From Callipepla californica brunnescens (taxonomy: Eukaryota > Chordata > Aves > Galliformes > Odontophoridae), in the NCBI GenBank assembly GCA_023055505.1, contig JALIRH010000097.1, positions 186,001-250,000 of the forward strand: DNA of 64,000 bases. Reading direction: 5' to 3'. Below the pieces are notes generated by a model. That model had not been told where the DNA came from, searched no databases, and saw nothing but the letters and a program-made list of their open reading frames with translations. The translations under genes and the position numbers were made by a program. Below, piece by piece: positions 49,470 through 62,499 of this stretch (position 1 is the first letter of the stretch; the number at the start of each line of letters is the position of its first letter).

Positions 49470-49835
49470 CATCACTCATCCTGGAAAAGACCACTAACAT
49501 CATCTAGTCCAACCATCAATCCAGCACCACTATGCCCACCAAATCTCATCTTTACATGCCACATCTCCATGTTTCTCCAACAGTTCAAAGGATGGCAACA
49601 CTGCCACCTCCCTGGGCAGCCCATTCCAGTGAACTGCCACTCTTTTATCAGAATATTTTTCAGAATAAACCTTCCCTAATATTCAAATGAACCTCCCCTG
49701 GCACAACATAAAGCTGTTACCTCTGATCCTAACACTGTTATGCTGACTCCCACCTCAAGACAACCTCATTTTAGGGAGTTGTAGAGAGCAATAAGGTCTT
49801 CCTTGAGCCTCCTCTTCACCGAATAAACTATTTAC
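49470..49835 (-). mobile_element. CR1 LINE 3' fragment upstream of PLA2G4A
   Basis: Antisense CR1 landmarks: CATCCTGGAAAAGACCACTA, CATCTAGTCCAACCATCAAT, CCTCCCTGGGCAGCCCATTC, CTTCCCTAATATTCAAATGA and GAGAGCAATAAGGTCTTCC. It is diverged and the terminal repeats are not clear. Confidence 0.85.
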
Positions 49836-52800
49836 TCCAAGGTTTTGCTCCTCTGTGCACACTGAAAAGAGCCTGCCCCACAGATGAGAAGCTGCACACA
49901 CATCTTCCTCCTGAGCAACTGCACAAGGGAGTAGTAAGTCTTTCTGCCTTTCCTCAGCTTCCTCTTTCTGCTCTATGTTTCTCAGAGCTTAGAGGCTCCT
50001 TCTGTTCCCTGGCCATTTACCACCTTCTCTTCCAGCCTCCTCACAGGGCTCTAGCAGCAGCAGTAGAAGCGCTTGGATTTTTTGCTCCACCACTAACACC
50101 AGGCTCAGAGGAACAACCTGAAGAATACTGATTTAAGAAGAAAGTTTTGAACTAGGTTCACTTTTAGACAACTATCTCAAGTGCTACCATTAACATGCAG
50201 ACAAATCTAGAGAGGCTGATAAGAAGGTTGTAAGCCACCCTGCACGCGTGCACACCATCATCAACCAGGGCTTGGTACATGGGCTAGAACTAAAAATAAC
50301 ATTTTGTTCTCATATCGATATTGGAATGATTTCTATTTATCATAAGCCATTGTGAGATAGGCCAGGCCCTGCTTCAATTTGATTCTACCACTACTAAGAG
50401 GTTAGTTATGCCAATGGTTCCAAAATAGAGATACAGAACTAACGAAGGAGAGCTAACTGCTAGCTACCCAGACCTTAAGGAGGTCTGGCCTACATGAGAT
50501 ACAGCCTAATTCAGTAAGGAGCCACAAATGACTAAAAAAAATAATTAAGAGCAATCAAACTCATGAAGAAATGCCAAACTAACATATTCTCTTGTTAAAA
50601 TAGCTTTGCAAAATCAGGGACACAAGAGGGACTTTCTTGTTTTCCTCTGATGCATCAAGATTGGTCAGTCAGAGATAAGTTCAGCATAGTTTTGCATGAA
50701 CTATGACTACACTCTTACAAATTTGCCTAAACGATTCATTTAATGTTTTCTTGAGACACCAGGGACTTAGAACCTCCCTCACCAGCTCAACTCTCAGCAT
50801 ATTAAAGTGGGCTGACATTCCCATGTTGTACGAAAATGATAGCCACAAACTACACAGTGGGGGAATAAACACAGTGGAGATGTTCAAGCACTTTTCAGCA
50901 GACATTTTTGGTTAAAAAACGTTAATTTGACAAAGCAAAAAGCTATCATTATCAGACCAGTTTTGTTAATGCTCCTTTTGGCAAGAGAGCATCACGTCAG
51001 TCTCCCTGTGGCCATCAGTCACAGATATGGAACAATGCCAAGATATAAGATGGTCCCACAGCCAACCAAACAGCCTACAAGAACTCCAGTGACAAGTTTT
51101 TCAGCAGAACTTTGTAGCAAACAGCCCAGGCATTGCTCTCATCCCCCCCATGCCAGCCCTACCCTGCTCTCCTGCACGCTGTCAGTTCTCCTCAGCTTCC
51201 CTCAGAAGCACCTCTCCGTGTCACAGCTGACCACAGACAGACCTATGCACAAGCAATTTTAATGAGAAGGAACTGGAGGGAAAAGCCAAGCTTGGTTCAT
51301 CTCACCCTCCTTTTTCCCCACTGCCAAGTGTGAAGCAAGTTTTGCAAGCAACAAAACCCATTTTCCTTTACTTCAGCTATATCAAGCATTTTTTTCACAC
51401 TTCCTACTGTTTCAGTTTCTAAGTCACAAGAGAACCTCAGTAGAACTTAGAATAAAAAACAACCAAAAAAGAAACTCACACAGTGGTACAATAGTACGGA
51501 TCCAAACTTGACTTCAACCAGGATGAAATTATTTTGGTTTTGTATTTCAAAAATTTCCTTATAAAAAATAAATCTATGCTCACTTAGCCACAGGAGAGTT
51601 GAAGAGCTCATTAAGCTCATAAATCTGGAATCCTTGGACCAAAAGGAGTTCAAGTATGAAAAACAAAGTTATTGTGGAAGTATGTCCCAGCCAAATGCAA
51701 TCGGACACTTACCAAGAAGGTCTGTGTGACACGCGCATTTCAAAGTGGAATGCTGGAAAATCAACGAACGGGCACATCTGCCATTAGAAGAGAACTCTCC
51801 AGCTGTCTTTTCAGTCCTTTAAGCACAGACACCATGTCAGCTGCCTACAGGAGCTTTGCACAGCCTGGTAAAAAAAACGGGACTGCAAGCATCCTCAGTG
51901 AACATGCTGTACAAACCCATACAAATAAACCACATGGGAGTAAAGCTCCCTTGCTTCCTCGAACCCTCCCCTCAAATGTTGTACAATCTACTATTCTCAC
52001 TTGTCTCCATGTTTTCCACCAGTGCTGCCCTTGATTCATAGTTGCAGGTGTCTGCTTATGTGAAGAAAAATTGTCTCTTCACATAGCAAGATGGCCTTTA
52101 TCAAAAGATAAAAGGGCAGCGCAGTTTAACAATTAGAAACTCATCAATTCTCTCTACGAGGGGAAAGTAACCAAACAAAACAGCAACATAAGGATGGCTA
52201 AACTTACATCATACAGAAACTGTCTACGTTAAGTACTATCGGTATTCCAGATGTTCATTTACAGAGGCATCCATATTTATGAAACAACTAAGAACAGAAG
52301 TGCCCTTTACAATTCTCCATCTTGGATTATTTTTGAGATGGCAAACAGGAGTAACAACCAGAAGCGTTCTAATTACTAATATCGCAAGGGTCTGCAGAGC
52401 TGCCTTCTCCCAAAGGTACCTCAGGTTCCATGTGATTTTTCCAACACAGTGGCACCGTTACACAGTAGCTGCTGATTCTGCATAAACTTTTGCATGTTGA
52501 AGCTAGCAGCACAATGCCTCTCAGAGAGCATGCAAAGCAATGGCTCAGGTCACAGCGAGAGTTTCTCTGTGTCTGGCAGAAGTCACACAGGAGTGCTGTT
52601 TGCCTTCCCACCAGCATTAAGGCCAAAGACAAACATCCTACTCAAGGGCATTTGTTTTTACTGTGCAACTGACAATACGCTAAGATAAATGAACGAGAAA
52701 TATAGCTCCACTAGTTAAGTTCCTTTTACAATTGACATCCTGGAGACACGCTCTGAACTTTCATATGCAGAAGCTAAGTTCCTCCTTCATGAATCTGTAT

Positions 52801-53543
52801 TTTTAGGGATGGAAGCTACAGCAATAGAGACAAGAAGAGAGAGAAAAAAAATGTACTTTCATCATCACAAGGTGGTGAAAAATAACAATGAGCAACATCT
52901 GATTTAGTAACTAAGCTTAAAAACGCCTGCCTGACTAGTTTTGTTATCAAAGAGATAAAGAAGCTCTACATTCTTTGCTCTCAGTCCCAGCATGCACCAG
53001 TGGCAGTACAACATCCATTCCAAGGAGCTTGTACATCCAAACTGAGAAACAAGAGCTCACCTTCAGCACTGTGCAGCATTCCCCTCACCTAACTCCAAAT
53101 GCCTGCCATGAACAAGTGTTAATCCATCCTTGGCCCACGAAGGGAAGGACTACACTAATTCTGCCCTGGGATTGCTTGTACTTTCTCCTCCAGGGATTAC
53201 CTGTAGAGCCTGCACAACTCACTCACACATCAGCTCCTCCATCTGCACGTTTCCATCACAGTGCATGGCAGCACGGGCAGCAGGGCTCCCACTGCTGACA
53301 GCTGCTGGGCTCCAGTAGGAAACTCAGAGAAAGCACATACAGCCTGCACGTTTCGTTTCGGGCTATGTATAAAATACACACTATAGCTAATGCACACAAT
53401 AAAACTTTCTTGTTCTTCATATTTTTATTGAAGCATTAAAAAGGGGCAACAGAAACGTAAGAGCAGTGGGTTGGCCACGCGTGCCATAGAGCTCCTTGCT
53501 GATGTTTGCCCCTGCATTGCAGAGCACTGTCTGTGCCCTCGAG

Positions 53544-53595
53544 CCCACCACACGTCCCTGCACCACGGTCCCACCACACGTCCCTGCACCACGGT
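53544..53595. repeat. Perfect 26-bp tandem duplication
   Basis: CCCACCACACGTCCCTGCAC plus CACGGT occurs twice in a row without a mismatch. It contains CpG and ACGT cores. It lies upstream of PLA2G4A, about 1.6 kb before the CpG island. Confidence 0.95.
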
Positions 53596-55164
53596 CTGAG
53601 TAATTCCACTCCAGACATTGACACACAGGCTACTGGAAGTCCACACATTCAGGAAATTCCTATCCTTTCTCTGAGGTAAGAAGCAAAGGAAAGCCCTCAG
53701 GAAAGTCTGAATAACAGTTTTAAGAAAAAAATAAATAAAGAGTTATTTTCAAAGCATTCTGTTATTACATCACATTATTACAAGCCAGATGAGCTCATTT
53801 CCATTACTAAAGCAGGTTCTGAAACTTGTTATTCAGCCTGGAGATAAGGAGTTATATCACCAAGGGATAGGAAGCACAGGGGAAGAGTTCATCATCTCAC
53901 AGCACGATAGACAAAGCAGCTGTAGGCCAGGAAAGCAGAAATAATTCCTTCCAAGCATGACACGGAGCTCTCAGTTAGAAAGAGGAGAACAAAATAACAC
54001 CAGGACAGTCCAAAAAGCCCAGTCTACAAGCACGTCCAGAGATCAGCCCCCTTCCCCACCGTCTTTCTCTGGGGGCTTAAATGCCACTGTAACCAGAACT
54101 GTAGGAAAACACACCTGTGTTTTTTGACATTTATCTGTCTTCAGAATAACCACTGAAATGTGGGCTCTCCCATCAGGGTGAAGCAAGTGCTTAGACACAA
54201 CTTTTCTTCTGCTCCCTCAAGGTCAGCCCTGTTCTTTGGACACTGTCTCAAAGGGCAAGGAGACTGATCCACTGTGCTTTGTATTAGGTAAGAAATAAGA
54301 CATGAGCCCACTCCCATCTCCCAGCTGGGAGTGCTGGCTGTGGGCTCAGACCCAACCTGTGCTAATGGCATCGGTCATCAGCCTGGCTGCAAGTCACCAC
54401 AGCCATGAGGCAGCAGGCGGGCTTTAGCTCCATGTGGGCTAGGAGAAAGCTGAGCACCACCTGTTATTGTGTGGACAGCTTCCCTATGCCTGCCTGGACA
54501 AGTGCAGGATGCGCTCCTTTTCTGGGTGGCACATCACCCTGCACCAAGAGCTCTCCAGCCCACGTTAGGCAGCAACCTGCTCTCAGTGGGATCACCACGA
54601 GCAACTCCAGTCCCACAGCCAAGGCTGTCTCCATTTGGCCCATGTGCAGTCATAGTTCTTCCACAGCTGCACACCAACTGGTGCCTTCACAGGGAGCCAC
54701 GCCTGTTTTATTCCTGAGAGGTGTGTGTATGGCAGACACAGCCACACAGGGCTGGCACTGAGAAGGCCCCAAAGGGAGGCAGCATGGCCCGTGGCCCCGA
54801 GCTGCAGGCAGAGCTCAGGACCGCTGCATCCCCTCTGTGCTCCATACTGACACGTCCTAAGGCAGACAGCAGGACCACAGAGCCTTGCGGGGCAACTTCA
54901 GACTGGGTAAAGCTGCTGAAAGCACTAAGAAAATACCAGAGGAGCATCTTAGGATAACTGTGTTAAAAAAAAGCCCCGTTCAAGTTCAGAAGAAGTGAAG
55001 CATGCAACCTCGGTGAAGCAATAGCAATGGAATTCTTTTCGCTCTCTGTTTCAACAGGCCTCGGTCAGCACCGCCGCTGGGAGAAGCAGTCGCGTGATTC
55101 AGGTGTGAGTGAGCGTTTCTGCTACGTGTCTTCAACCACGAGTTAAAAGGACAATACAGAGACG

Positions 55165-55960
55165 GAGAGCTCACACGGCACACAGCCCCGACCCCGAACC
55201 GAGCCCCGGGCCGGCTGCAGGGGGTGCGGGCAGCTCCGCCGTCACCTCGCAGCGCCCTGCAGCTCGCACGGCCGCAGCCTTCACCCACCCCGCGCCGCAA
55301 AGCTGTGTGAGCAACGCGCGTGACGCAACTCCCGCGCTCCCTCCTCCCACGTGCGTCCGCCCAACCCCGCGCACCGCGGGGTCCCCCGCCTCCGCTCCGC
55401 GGCCGCTCTCCCCGCTCCGGGACACAGGTCGCTCCGCTCCGCTCCGCGCCGCTCCCCCTCCGAGAGCGGCGGACGGCAGCTGCCGCCCCGGGAGGGCCGT
55501 CCTCCCTCCCCAGCGGATCGCAGCAGCGCTCCCCCCAGCCCGGCGCGCTTACGGCTGCGCGAAGTCCCGCGCGCTCCTCTGTCCCCGCCGCTCCGGCTGC
55601 CGTCGCTCCGCACGTTGCGGGCATTGGGCACTTCGCAGCCGCGCGGCAGGGGCGGTGCTGCCGTCAGCTGACCGCCGCTCTTAAGGAGGCGAGCGGAGCG
55701 CTGGCGCCGCGGCGGGGGCTGCTGTGTGCTGTGGGGGATTTCGGTCTGTGTTGACCGCTGGCAGCCAGGGGCGGGACAGTGGGCCGCGTAGCTCCGTGCC
55801 AGGCTGCGTCCGGGCATGCTGCCTGCGTGGCGAGGCGCCCTGAAATCCTCGGGCTGTGGGTGAGGGGCCCGAGTTTCACCGCCGCCAGCCCGAAGCGGCT
55901 CTCGCACGCGGAGTCCCTCCTGTTGCCGCAAGCCTGTCATCCTTAGGCTGCAGCTCCTCC
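55165..55960. promoter_or_regulatory. CpG island, candidate promoter of PLA2G4A and of a divergent transcript
   Basis: This is the only long, dense CpG- and GC-rich stretch in the window, in contrast to AT-rich flanks. It contains GC boxes (GGGGCGG at 55649-55655 and GGGGCGGG at 55768-55775), a CACGTG E-box at 55348-55353, a CRE-like TGACGCAA at 55321-55328, and CCAAT on the minus strand at 55627-55623. No TATA box stands out. It lies about 12.4 kb upstream of the PLA2G4A start codon. A possible minus-strand donor (CAGCC|GTAAGC, exon end 55553) would allow a short non-coding first exon. Long open frames on both strands here are a by-product of high GC and few stops. That the island is a promoter is likely; the assignment to PLA2G4A is inference. 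Confidence 0.75.
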
Positions 55961-58900
55961 TCACGCTTCAGTACTATTAAAGGATTTCAATCTGTAACAC
56001 GCTGCAGTTGTGCATTACCCAAAGTAGGCTACTGGTTCCTCATCAGGTGGAGATCAGGCTGAAATCTCCACGTGTTGGGTGTGTGGAATTGGTCCTTCGT
56101 GGAGGAAAGATGAGTGGGAAGGAGGGGATTCAGGGAAGCAGGTGGCTGCTTAGGGCTGCTTTCTGTTGCAGTGCACTGCTTGCCATTAATTCTGTCACTT
56201 CTGCAATGATGTGAAATGTCTTTAAATTGTGACATTTTTAAGCATTTGTAATCTGAAGTATTTGCTGCATCATTATTATGAGATTTTTAAATAAAGTCCC
56301 ACTTGGGTTTGTGGACTCCATCGTGAGTCCGCAGGAGAACCTGCTGGGCTTCAGCTTCAGCTGCTGCTCACCCAGCACGGCGCTCTCTGCATACCCAAAG
56401 CAGCTAGTTCTTCCTTAGGTACCAAAAGGTGAGATTGAATTTGGCTTCGATGCTGTTGTCATGCTCTTCCCAACTGTAATTTTTATGATGGAATTTTATG
56501 GGGCTTTGCCATACTAGCCGCACGGCTGCTAACATGACTATGAAAAAATAAAAAAATAAAGGAGAAAAATGCCTTAAATGATTCATAGTGCAGAAAAGCA
56601 AGGGTAGGCTTCCACAAGTGAGAGGTAAGTAAGCAGCATTCACATCCTATTAACAAGGTTCCTAAAAGTGTGGTCAGCTGTAGCCACAATTAGGGGAAAA
56701 TGAGCCACTGCTCCCCGCAAAGCAGTGCCAGCCAGAATTCTCATTTTCTCCATACTCTTAATAGTCTTCTGCTATGATGCACTGCAAAAGCTGAGCAACT
56801 CTGACCACTACTTTTAAATTCATTTTCTGTCTCATCTTGTAAAGAAAAAGGGTACTATGGTAGGAAAGTGCTGTCCTGTAAGCACTGTCACAGGGAAGGG
56901 CAAGGTTATGTTTGGAAAGCAACCCTAGGACTGCCAGCTCAGAAAGCGCTTATTTGATGTGGACAGCCTCTTCACCCATTTCTTCATTCTGCATATTTGA
57001 GGGAACATTAACCAGAAAAAGGCAGCAAAACTACTATGGTGTCATTATTTGAGTATTTTTGACTTCCATGTCAACTGCTCTCTGATGATTTGTGTCAGTA
57101 GAACTCAGTAACTGTTTTAAGACACACAGACATAAATGATAGATGGCATGAATATGATTGCTCTTAGGAAGCCTGATACTTTGTTCCCTTTTCCCTGCTG
57201 GCAAAGCTGAGGGTATGACCAGCCTTCCTCTCACCTACTTGCCCAAATTCGTATTTTGAATTGCTGAAGACGTACCACATCCTGCAGAGTGCCAGAGAGG
57301 CAGTGAGTATTCCCAGAAGCTGTGTTCATTTCAGAGATCACTGTAAGGACCCTCTGCCTCGGGTATGACCTTGTTCCCAAGGACTCAACTCTCTTCCCCA
57401 CATCACCACCCTGGCACGGTCCTGCTCTGCTTATGCACATGCTTCTGAAGCCACACACAGTCCACAGGCTTCATTAGCTGTCCCACAGCTGTGTCAAGTC
57501 CCACATTTAATCTCCAATCTTGCATTTTAAATATATGCAAGATATTACTGCCGGGGTATGGTTCTGGATGTAAACAACAAACGGGGGAACTCCAGTATTT
57601 CCATTGAAAATCCCCAGTTTAGTTCTGAGTAGCAACACTGATTTCTCCCTGCCCAAGGAAGCAACGCAGACTCTTGATAAGGAGCTGATTAATAAGGGGA
57701 GAAAAAATTCCTCTTTGCTTCTTCTGACAGACAGAAGAAACAAAAGCTTTCCTTTACATTTTGACTGTTCCTGTTATTTCTCATAATATTATGAAAGTTT
57801 TTCTTGGTCTTCGTCCCATTTCTTCAAGAAAATTACGGGTAGAGTTTGTCTTTTTTTTTTTTTTTTTTCCTGTGACCAAACCATCTGAGCAGATGCCCTC
57901 TCTGCTCCCTTGCTCTACCCTCTACACGGAATCCCATTACTCACACCACTGTGCCCTTGTAATCTTTTGTGGGTGCCCAGCCAAACAACGTCTGAATGAT
58001 CTGAGTTAGGAAACCTCCTTCAACTCTCTTTCATGTGAAGGGTTTTGTTGGTTTTTATTTTGTTGTTTCAGACTACTTCAACCCACTAACAACTACCTGC
58101 AAATGCTGCCATTCGTTCTAGGCCCCACAAGGTCCTACCCTCCAGCCTGACTCGTTTCTGTCTTGGGGAGGAGGGAGGTGTTTGGCCAGAGCCTTCAGAC
58201 CCAACGTCACCTCCTCAGCTTCTCCCTGTGACGGTGGCAAATCAGCCCTTGGCGTGGCCTGTAGTGGAAACAAGCCATGAGCTGCAGTGAGGCAATTAGA
58301 GGGTGTGGGAATTGCATTGTGAAGTACCAAGCAAAGGTCTTTTCTGAAGCAGACTTGTAAGGGAAGCTATGACAAATTACAGAGGCCATTTTAAGTGTGC
58401 TGCTCTTGAGCGTCAAGGTTGAGACAAAACTGTAGGCAAAACCACCAAAAACCAAGCCTGGCCATATCAGGACAAACAATCATCTAAGGAAACAAAAAGG
58501 GATGTTTTGTCAGATGCTTAACACAAACCTGGAATTTTCTTTTAGTCACAAACACTTCACAGTGCATCAGAAAAAAAATCACCCTTTGGTTAGGTCTACA
58601 GACTCCTCTTCCACCTCCCCGGACCTCTGTGATGAGCACTTGCCCATGCCGAGACAAGATGTCTCTTTTCTGTGGTAAAAATAGTTTCAACAATTATATA
58701 GAACACCAGAGGGGGAAAAAAAATGTAACTCTTGCTTTTAATATTGCCTGAAATGAAAAATAACCATTTGCTTATCAAACCCATAATCTGAAGAGGTCTA
58801 AGCTGTCTTCATCTCAGTGCCTCTTATCACAGACATTTGCAGAAATGCACTCTGAGTTTCCAGTTGGCTCCTCTGGGCAATTTATCATACTTATCATCAC

Positions 58901-60179
58901 AGTGGAAAATTGAAATTTCTTCACTGCTGTTTCTCTCTGCACTCACTCCCCCATATCCACATGCAAACATTCCTCCTCAGCACTTAAAAAATAACTTATC
59001 ATTCTGGAGGACTTTCTAGTGTGAATGAGGAAAATTTGCACTCAGAGGGAATTCTGCTCAGGTGCCCAGTACCTTGGCAGACCCCTGCTTTCTGTCCCTC
59101 CTTCCACCTACATGGTGGTTTGCCCAGGCTGTGGCCAAGTCACCCATGGCAGTTAGGGAAACAAACACAAAGGGCTAAAATAAAAGCAGGTCCTAGACAC
59201 AATGCTAGAATCCCAGAATATCTTCTGAGAGCTTAAAGTACAGCATGTCTGAGCTGCTGAGCAGTCACGTCTGCCACAGTGACACGGCACTTGGATTTCC
59301 TCCACATTAGTGCCAGCTGAAGGGTCAGCACAATGCTCCCAATAGCTGGTTTGTGAACGACCATATCAGTTGAAGTAATCTCACAGCCTTTGACATTTCA
59401 AGTTACTTTTACATCATTTAAAATTCCATTATGGTGTTTGCAGTTTCTCTGCAACAAAACAGGAAAATCACATGACTTCCCAACAAAGTACAATAATTAT
59501 ACAACTAAGGCTGATCAAATTTATACTAGGACCACTTAAGAGCTTTCATTTTTAAAAGAGATTAATAAAGGACTGAACTTGGAATTAAAGAGTACTGTTT
59601 ATATTGTAGAAATCAACAAGGCTGCCTGAGTCTAAACAAAAAACAGTCATTAAAAAAGAAGCAGTGGACCAAAAATAATAAAATCAACAGCTTACATCTG
59701 AGTGGTGTGGAGTTCATTATTCTAAATAACTGCTATTCTGGCTGTAATTGTCCACCTTCTTTCTTCCCCATAGCTCATCCCCATCACTGACCAGCAGAAA
59801 CCTAATGAAAAAAGCACTGAAACCAGAAATCATATAACATGTTCCTCTCTCTGGCAGCAGCACCAGACTGGGACTTCATCCCCTTGGCTAGCACCAGGAC
59901 CATGACTTTTCAGTAGCTGCCTTTGGACATAACTTGCCACCTCTGCTTCATTATTTTGAAGGAATATCCTCAATCTCTTTACCTTCTTGTGACTACAAAT
60001 TCCACAATTTGATACAACAGCAAACTTAGATTCTTTTATTTGTTTGTCTATGGTTGCCAATCATGCTTGCATTCAAGCAGCTGAACCTTTGTGCTCCAAG
60101 TAACTGCGAGAACTTCCTGTAGACATTTTCCAAATCGTCAATTACTTACAGATATCTATTACTCATCTCTTTTCCAAGC
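55961..60179. other. Intergenic sequence right of the CpG island
   Basis: No gene, exon or RNA gene recognised. AATAAA at 56290-56295 followed by a GT-rich stretch could end a short divergent transcript from the island. Sequence further right is T- and C-rich on the plus strand. Confidence 0.6.
57851..57868. repeat. T18 homopolymer
   Basis: Run of 18 T on the plus strand, right of the CpG island. Confidence 0.9.
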
Positions 60180-61200
60180 TTTGTTTATTTAAGTTTTCTT
60201 TTTTTTTTTTTCCTTAGGGCACGGCATTTCTTTCATTTTTTCTGTCTTCTCTGCTCTTTATAAGATGGGTGACTAGAATGATGTCATTCAAAACATGGGT
60301 TAGCTGTGAGTTACACAGTAACAATGGGTTTGCTTGTGTTCTATTTCCCTCCTAACTATTTTTAACTTCTTAGTTGCCTTTTGCATACTGCTGAGCTATC
60401 CACAAGATGACCAGCTCACCTTCCTAAACAGTAATGCCACCTCAGGATAGTGGCTGTGCATATGCTCTGCAGTTGCAGCTCAATGGAATAAATTTGCTAG
60501 CTGCAAAGCTTGCTCTTCCACTATTCAACCCTTTATTTTCCTGTTAATTTATGCATGTAAAAGATAGCACTGCTTCCAGCAAGAGATTCCACTGGTCATG
60601 GCTTTCAGTTACAAAAACTGAACACATATTCTACCTTTCCTCCCCAATCTCTTTTAGCCATTTATTAATTCATGAGAGGATTGGAGATATTTTACCTTTT
60701 TCAAAAATCCCAGTATATCGGATTGGATCACTTCCACCTAAATGATGGTTGACATCTTCTAAGCAGATTTATGAGGCGTGATTTCCTCTTGAAAAGAAAA
60801 TATGTTATCATGGCGTATTTATAGCTCTAATTTAATATTGCTTGCTAAGGTGTAAGCACTGCTCTGGAAGTCTCAGGTCTGCACTGGAACCATCTCTGAA
60901 AAAAATCAGCTGTATATCAGCTAGTGGGCTCACAGTGACATCAAATCAAATGGTAGGTTTGAGCTACTCTTAAATTTGTGTTATCAACCTGTCCTGAGAT
61001 TCTTTTATGAAGACTTTCTCTCTAACTCTGTCTCTTGATGAATGACTCCACTGTGGGAATCTCATTGACTTCTGCTGTACAAAGGACAGATGCAATTAAT
61101 TTATTTAGGTTTCCCACAATTTGCTGTCATTGTTGAGGGCTCCTGTCACATCTTACTCTCACTGAAAGAAACAGTAAAAGGCAGTGTAAGCAGGAAACCA
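60180..61200 (-). mobile_element. Ancient CR1/L3-like LINE relic
   Basis: The plus strand retains, in the expected order, decayed antisense landmarks of old amniote CR1 elements: TTTATAAGATGGGTGACTAG (60256), a TTAATTCATGAGAGGATTGG segment (60665), TTGACATCTTCTAAGCAGAT then GAGGCGTGATTTCC (60748-60786), and ACTGTGGGAATCTCATTGAC then GATGCAATTAATTTATTTAG (61050-61110). It covers part of the reverse transcriptase region. Identity is far lower than in the avian CR1 copies elsewhere in the window. I recognise it from remembered consensus only; the ends are uncertain. Confidence 0.62.
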
Positions 61201-61914
61201 TATGAAATACATTTCTGTATGAAATGTAACCGAAGATGTCGACCCCATTACTTTACATTAGCATGGTTCAAAATTCTCAAAGCGAAATATCAAAGAGCTT
61301 GGAAGGCCACATCTGTGAAAAGCAGAGGAGCACACAGTGGGGCTGTACTCTGTTCATCACAGCAAGAACTAGAACATGAATATAGGGCATTCAGAGACTT
61401 GATCATGACCCACCCTTTACAGTCATGTTCTCTCCAACACACTTTTATTCATGGAAGTTGTGTAAATGGCACTACTCATGGGAGTTATGTATTTGCAGAA
61501 CTCAGTAGTTATTCTGTTTTTGCAAGCACTTTGTGACTTATGGAAAACCTTTGCACAATGCAAAAAAAAAAAAAAATTGTATTTTTATTAATAACCTTCT
61601 AAATGTGACAGTATGGAGCAGCTCAGATACTCACTGTGCTGGAGTCGGTATTCCTGGAGAGAGCAAGGGCTTCAGTGACACAAATGGAGTTTTCTAGGTA
61701 GAACCCACACAAGTATCATAAGAAAAATGAAATAAACCCGCATATAATAACATAGACAATTTAAATTTGAGAGTTACTTTTCAGGAGATAAAATATTTTT
61801 GTTAAAAACTTCAGTGTAGTGTTTGAACAACCTTGTTTGCCCTTTTGAAAATTACCACATAATAACCATTCTCTCCTATTATTTACACTTGTAGGTCACT
61901 GGTTTTCTGCAGCC

Positions 61915-61953
61915 TTCATTCAAGTTCTTCATTCAGGTTCTTCACTCAAGTTA
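61915..61953. repeat. 13-bp unit, three tandem copies
   Basis: TTCATTCAAGTTC, TTCATTCAGGTTC and TTCACTCAAGTTA follow each other directly. Intergenic, right of the CpG island. Confidence 0.9.
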
Positions 61954-62475
61954 AAGGGTAGCTTGCACACTTCCTCTGCTAAACTAGTGCCTTTCTGCTT
62001 TAATTACTTTTTTTTTGCCCAATGCATTTTCAATATATTAAATAATTTCACAATTACACAATTACACAATTTTCACTACTGTACCACAGCAGTGTAAGCA
62101 GATCTCCAACCTCTCATTTTTTGCATTTAAATTTCCTTTTGAAATATTGAAAAGGATCTCTCCTCTTTTTTGATTAAAGCTCTATTAAACATTTCAAATA
62201 CATCAGAAGTGTCTTTCTTACTCAAATGACCACAGTTCTGTTAGTAGTGCTATTGCTCCACAGTAACTCATTGATCAGGAAGCTAATAAAATGGCAATGC
62301 ACAGTGATAAAAAGGTTATGCATTTTTTCAACTTCTCTTCAATGAACATTTCACCTTCAGCTTTCCCTGCTCTCTCTGTTCCTCTAAACAGATGTTGGAA
62401 ATTTTTAAAAAAGATGAACTTTTAAAAAATATTTGGAAAAACAGATTTCCAATTTACTCTGTGTAGTTTCATTAC

Positions 62476-62499
62476 TAATAATAATAATTATTATTATTA
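62476..62499. repeat. (TAA)4(TTA)4 perfect palindrome
   Basis: Four TAA units are followed without a spacer by four TTA units, giving a 24-bp perfect palindrome able to form a cruciform. Probably a microsatellite product. Confidence 0.9.

Larger units (their letters stand above)
43158..55164. other. Region upstream of the PLA2G4A start codon; probably intron 1
   Basis: 12 kb between the ATG exon and the CpG island. It contains a CR1 copy, the CpG-bearing block at 48720, simple repeats and a 26-bp duplication. The longest open frame (44831-45256, minus, 141 codons) contains a Glu/Asp/Ser-rich middle but no recognised domain. A moderately GC-rich stretch at 43690-44200 could hold an alternative first exon; nothing in it proves that. 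Confidence 0.6.

Noticed and set aside
54986..55964. Overlapping long open frames on both strands (up to 227 codons)
   Set aside because: They arise from high GC and few stop codons in the CpG island; composition is Arg/Pro/Ala/Gly-rich with no domain, and frames on opposite strands cannot all be coding.
61090..61536. 148-codon plus-strand open frame
   Set aside because: Its first part overlaps antisense ancient CR1 sequence and no protein domain is visible.
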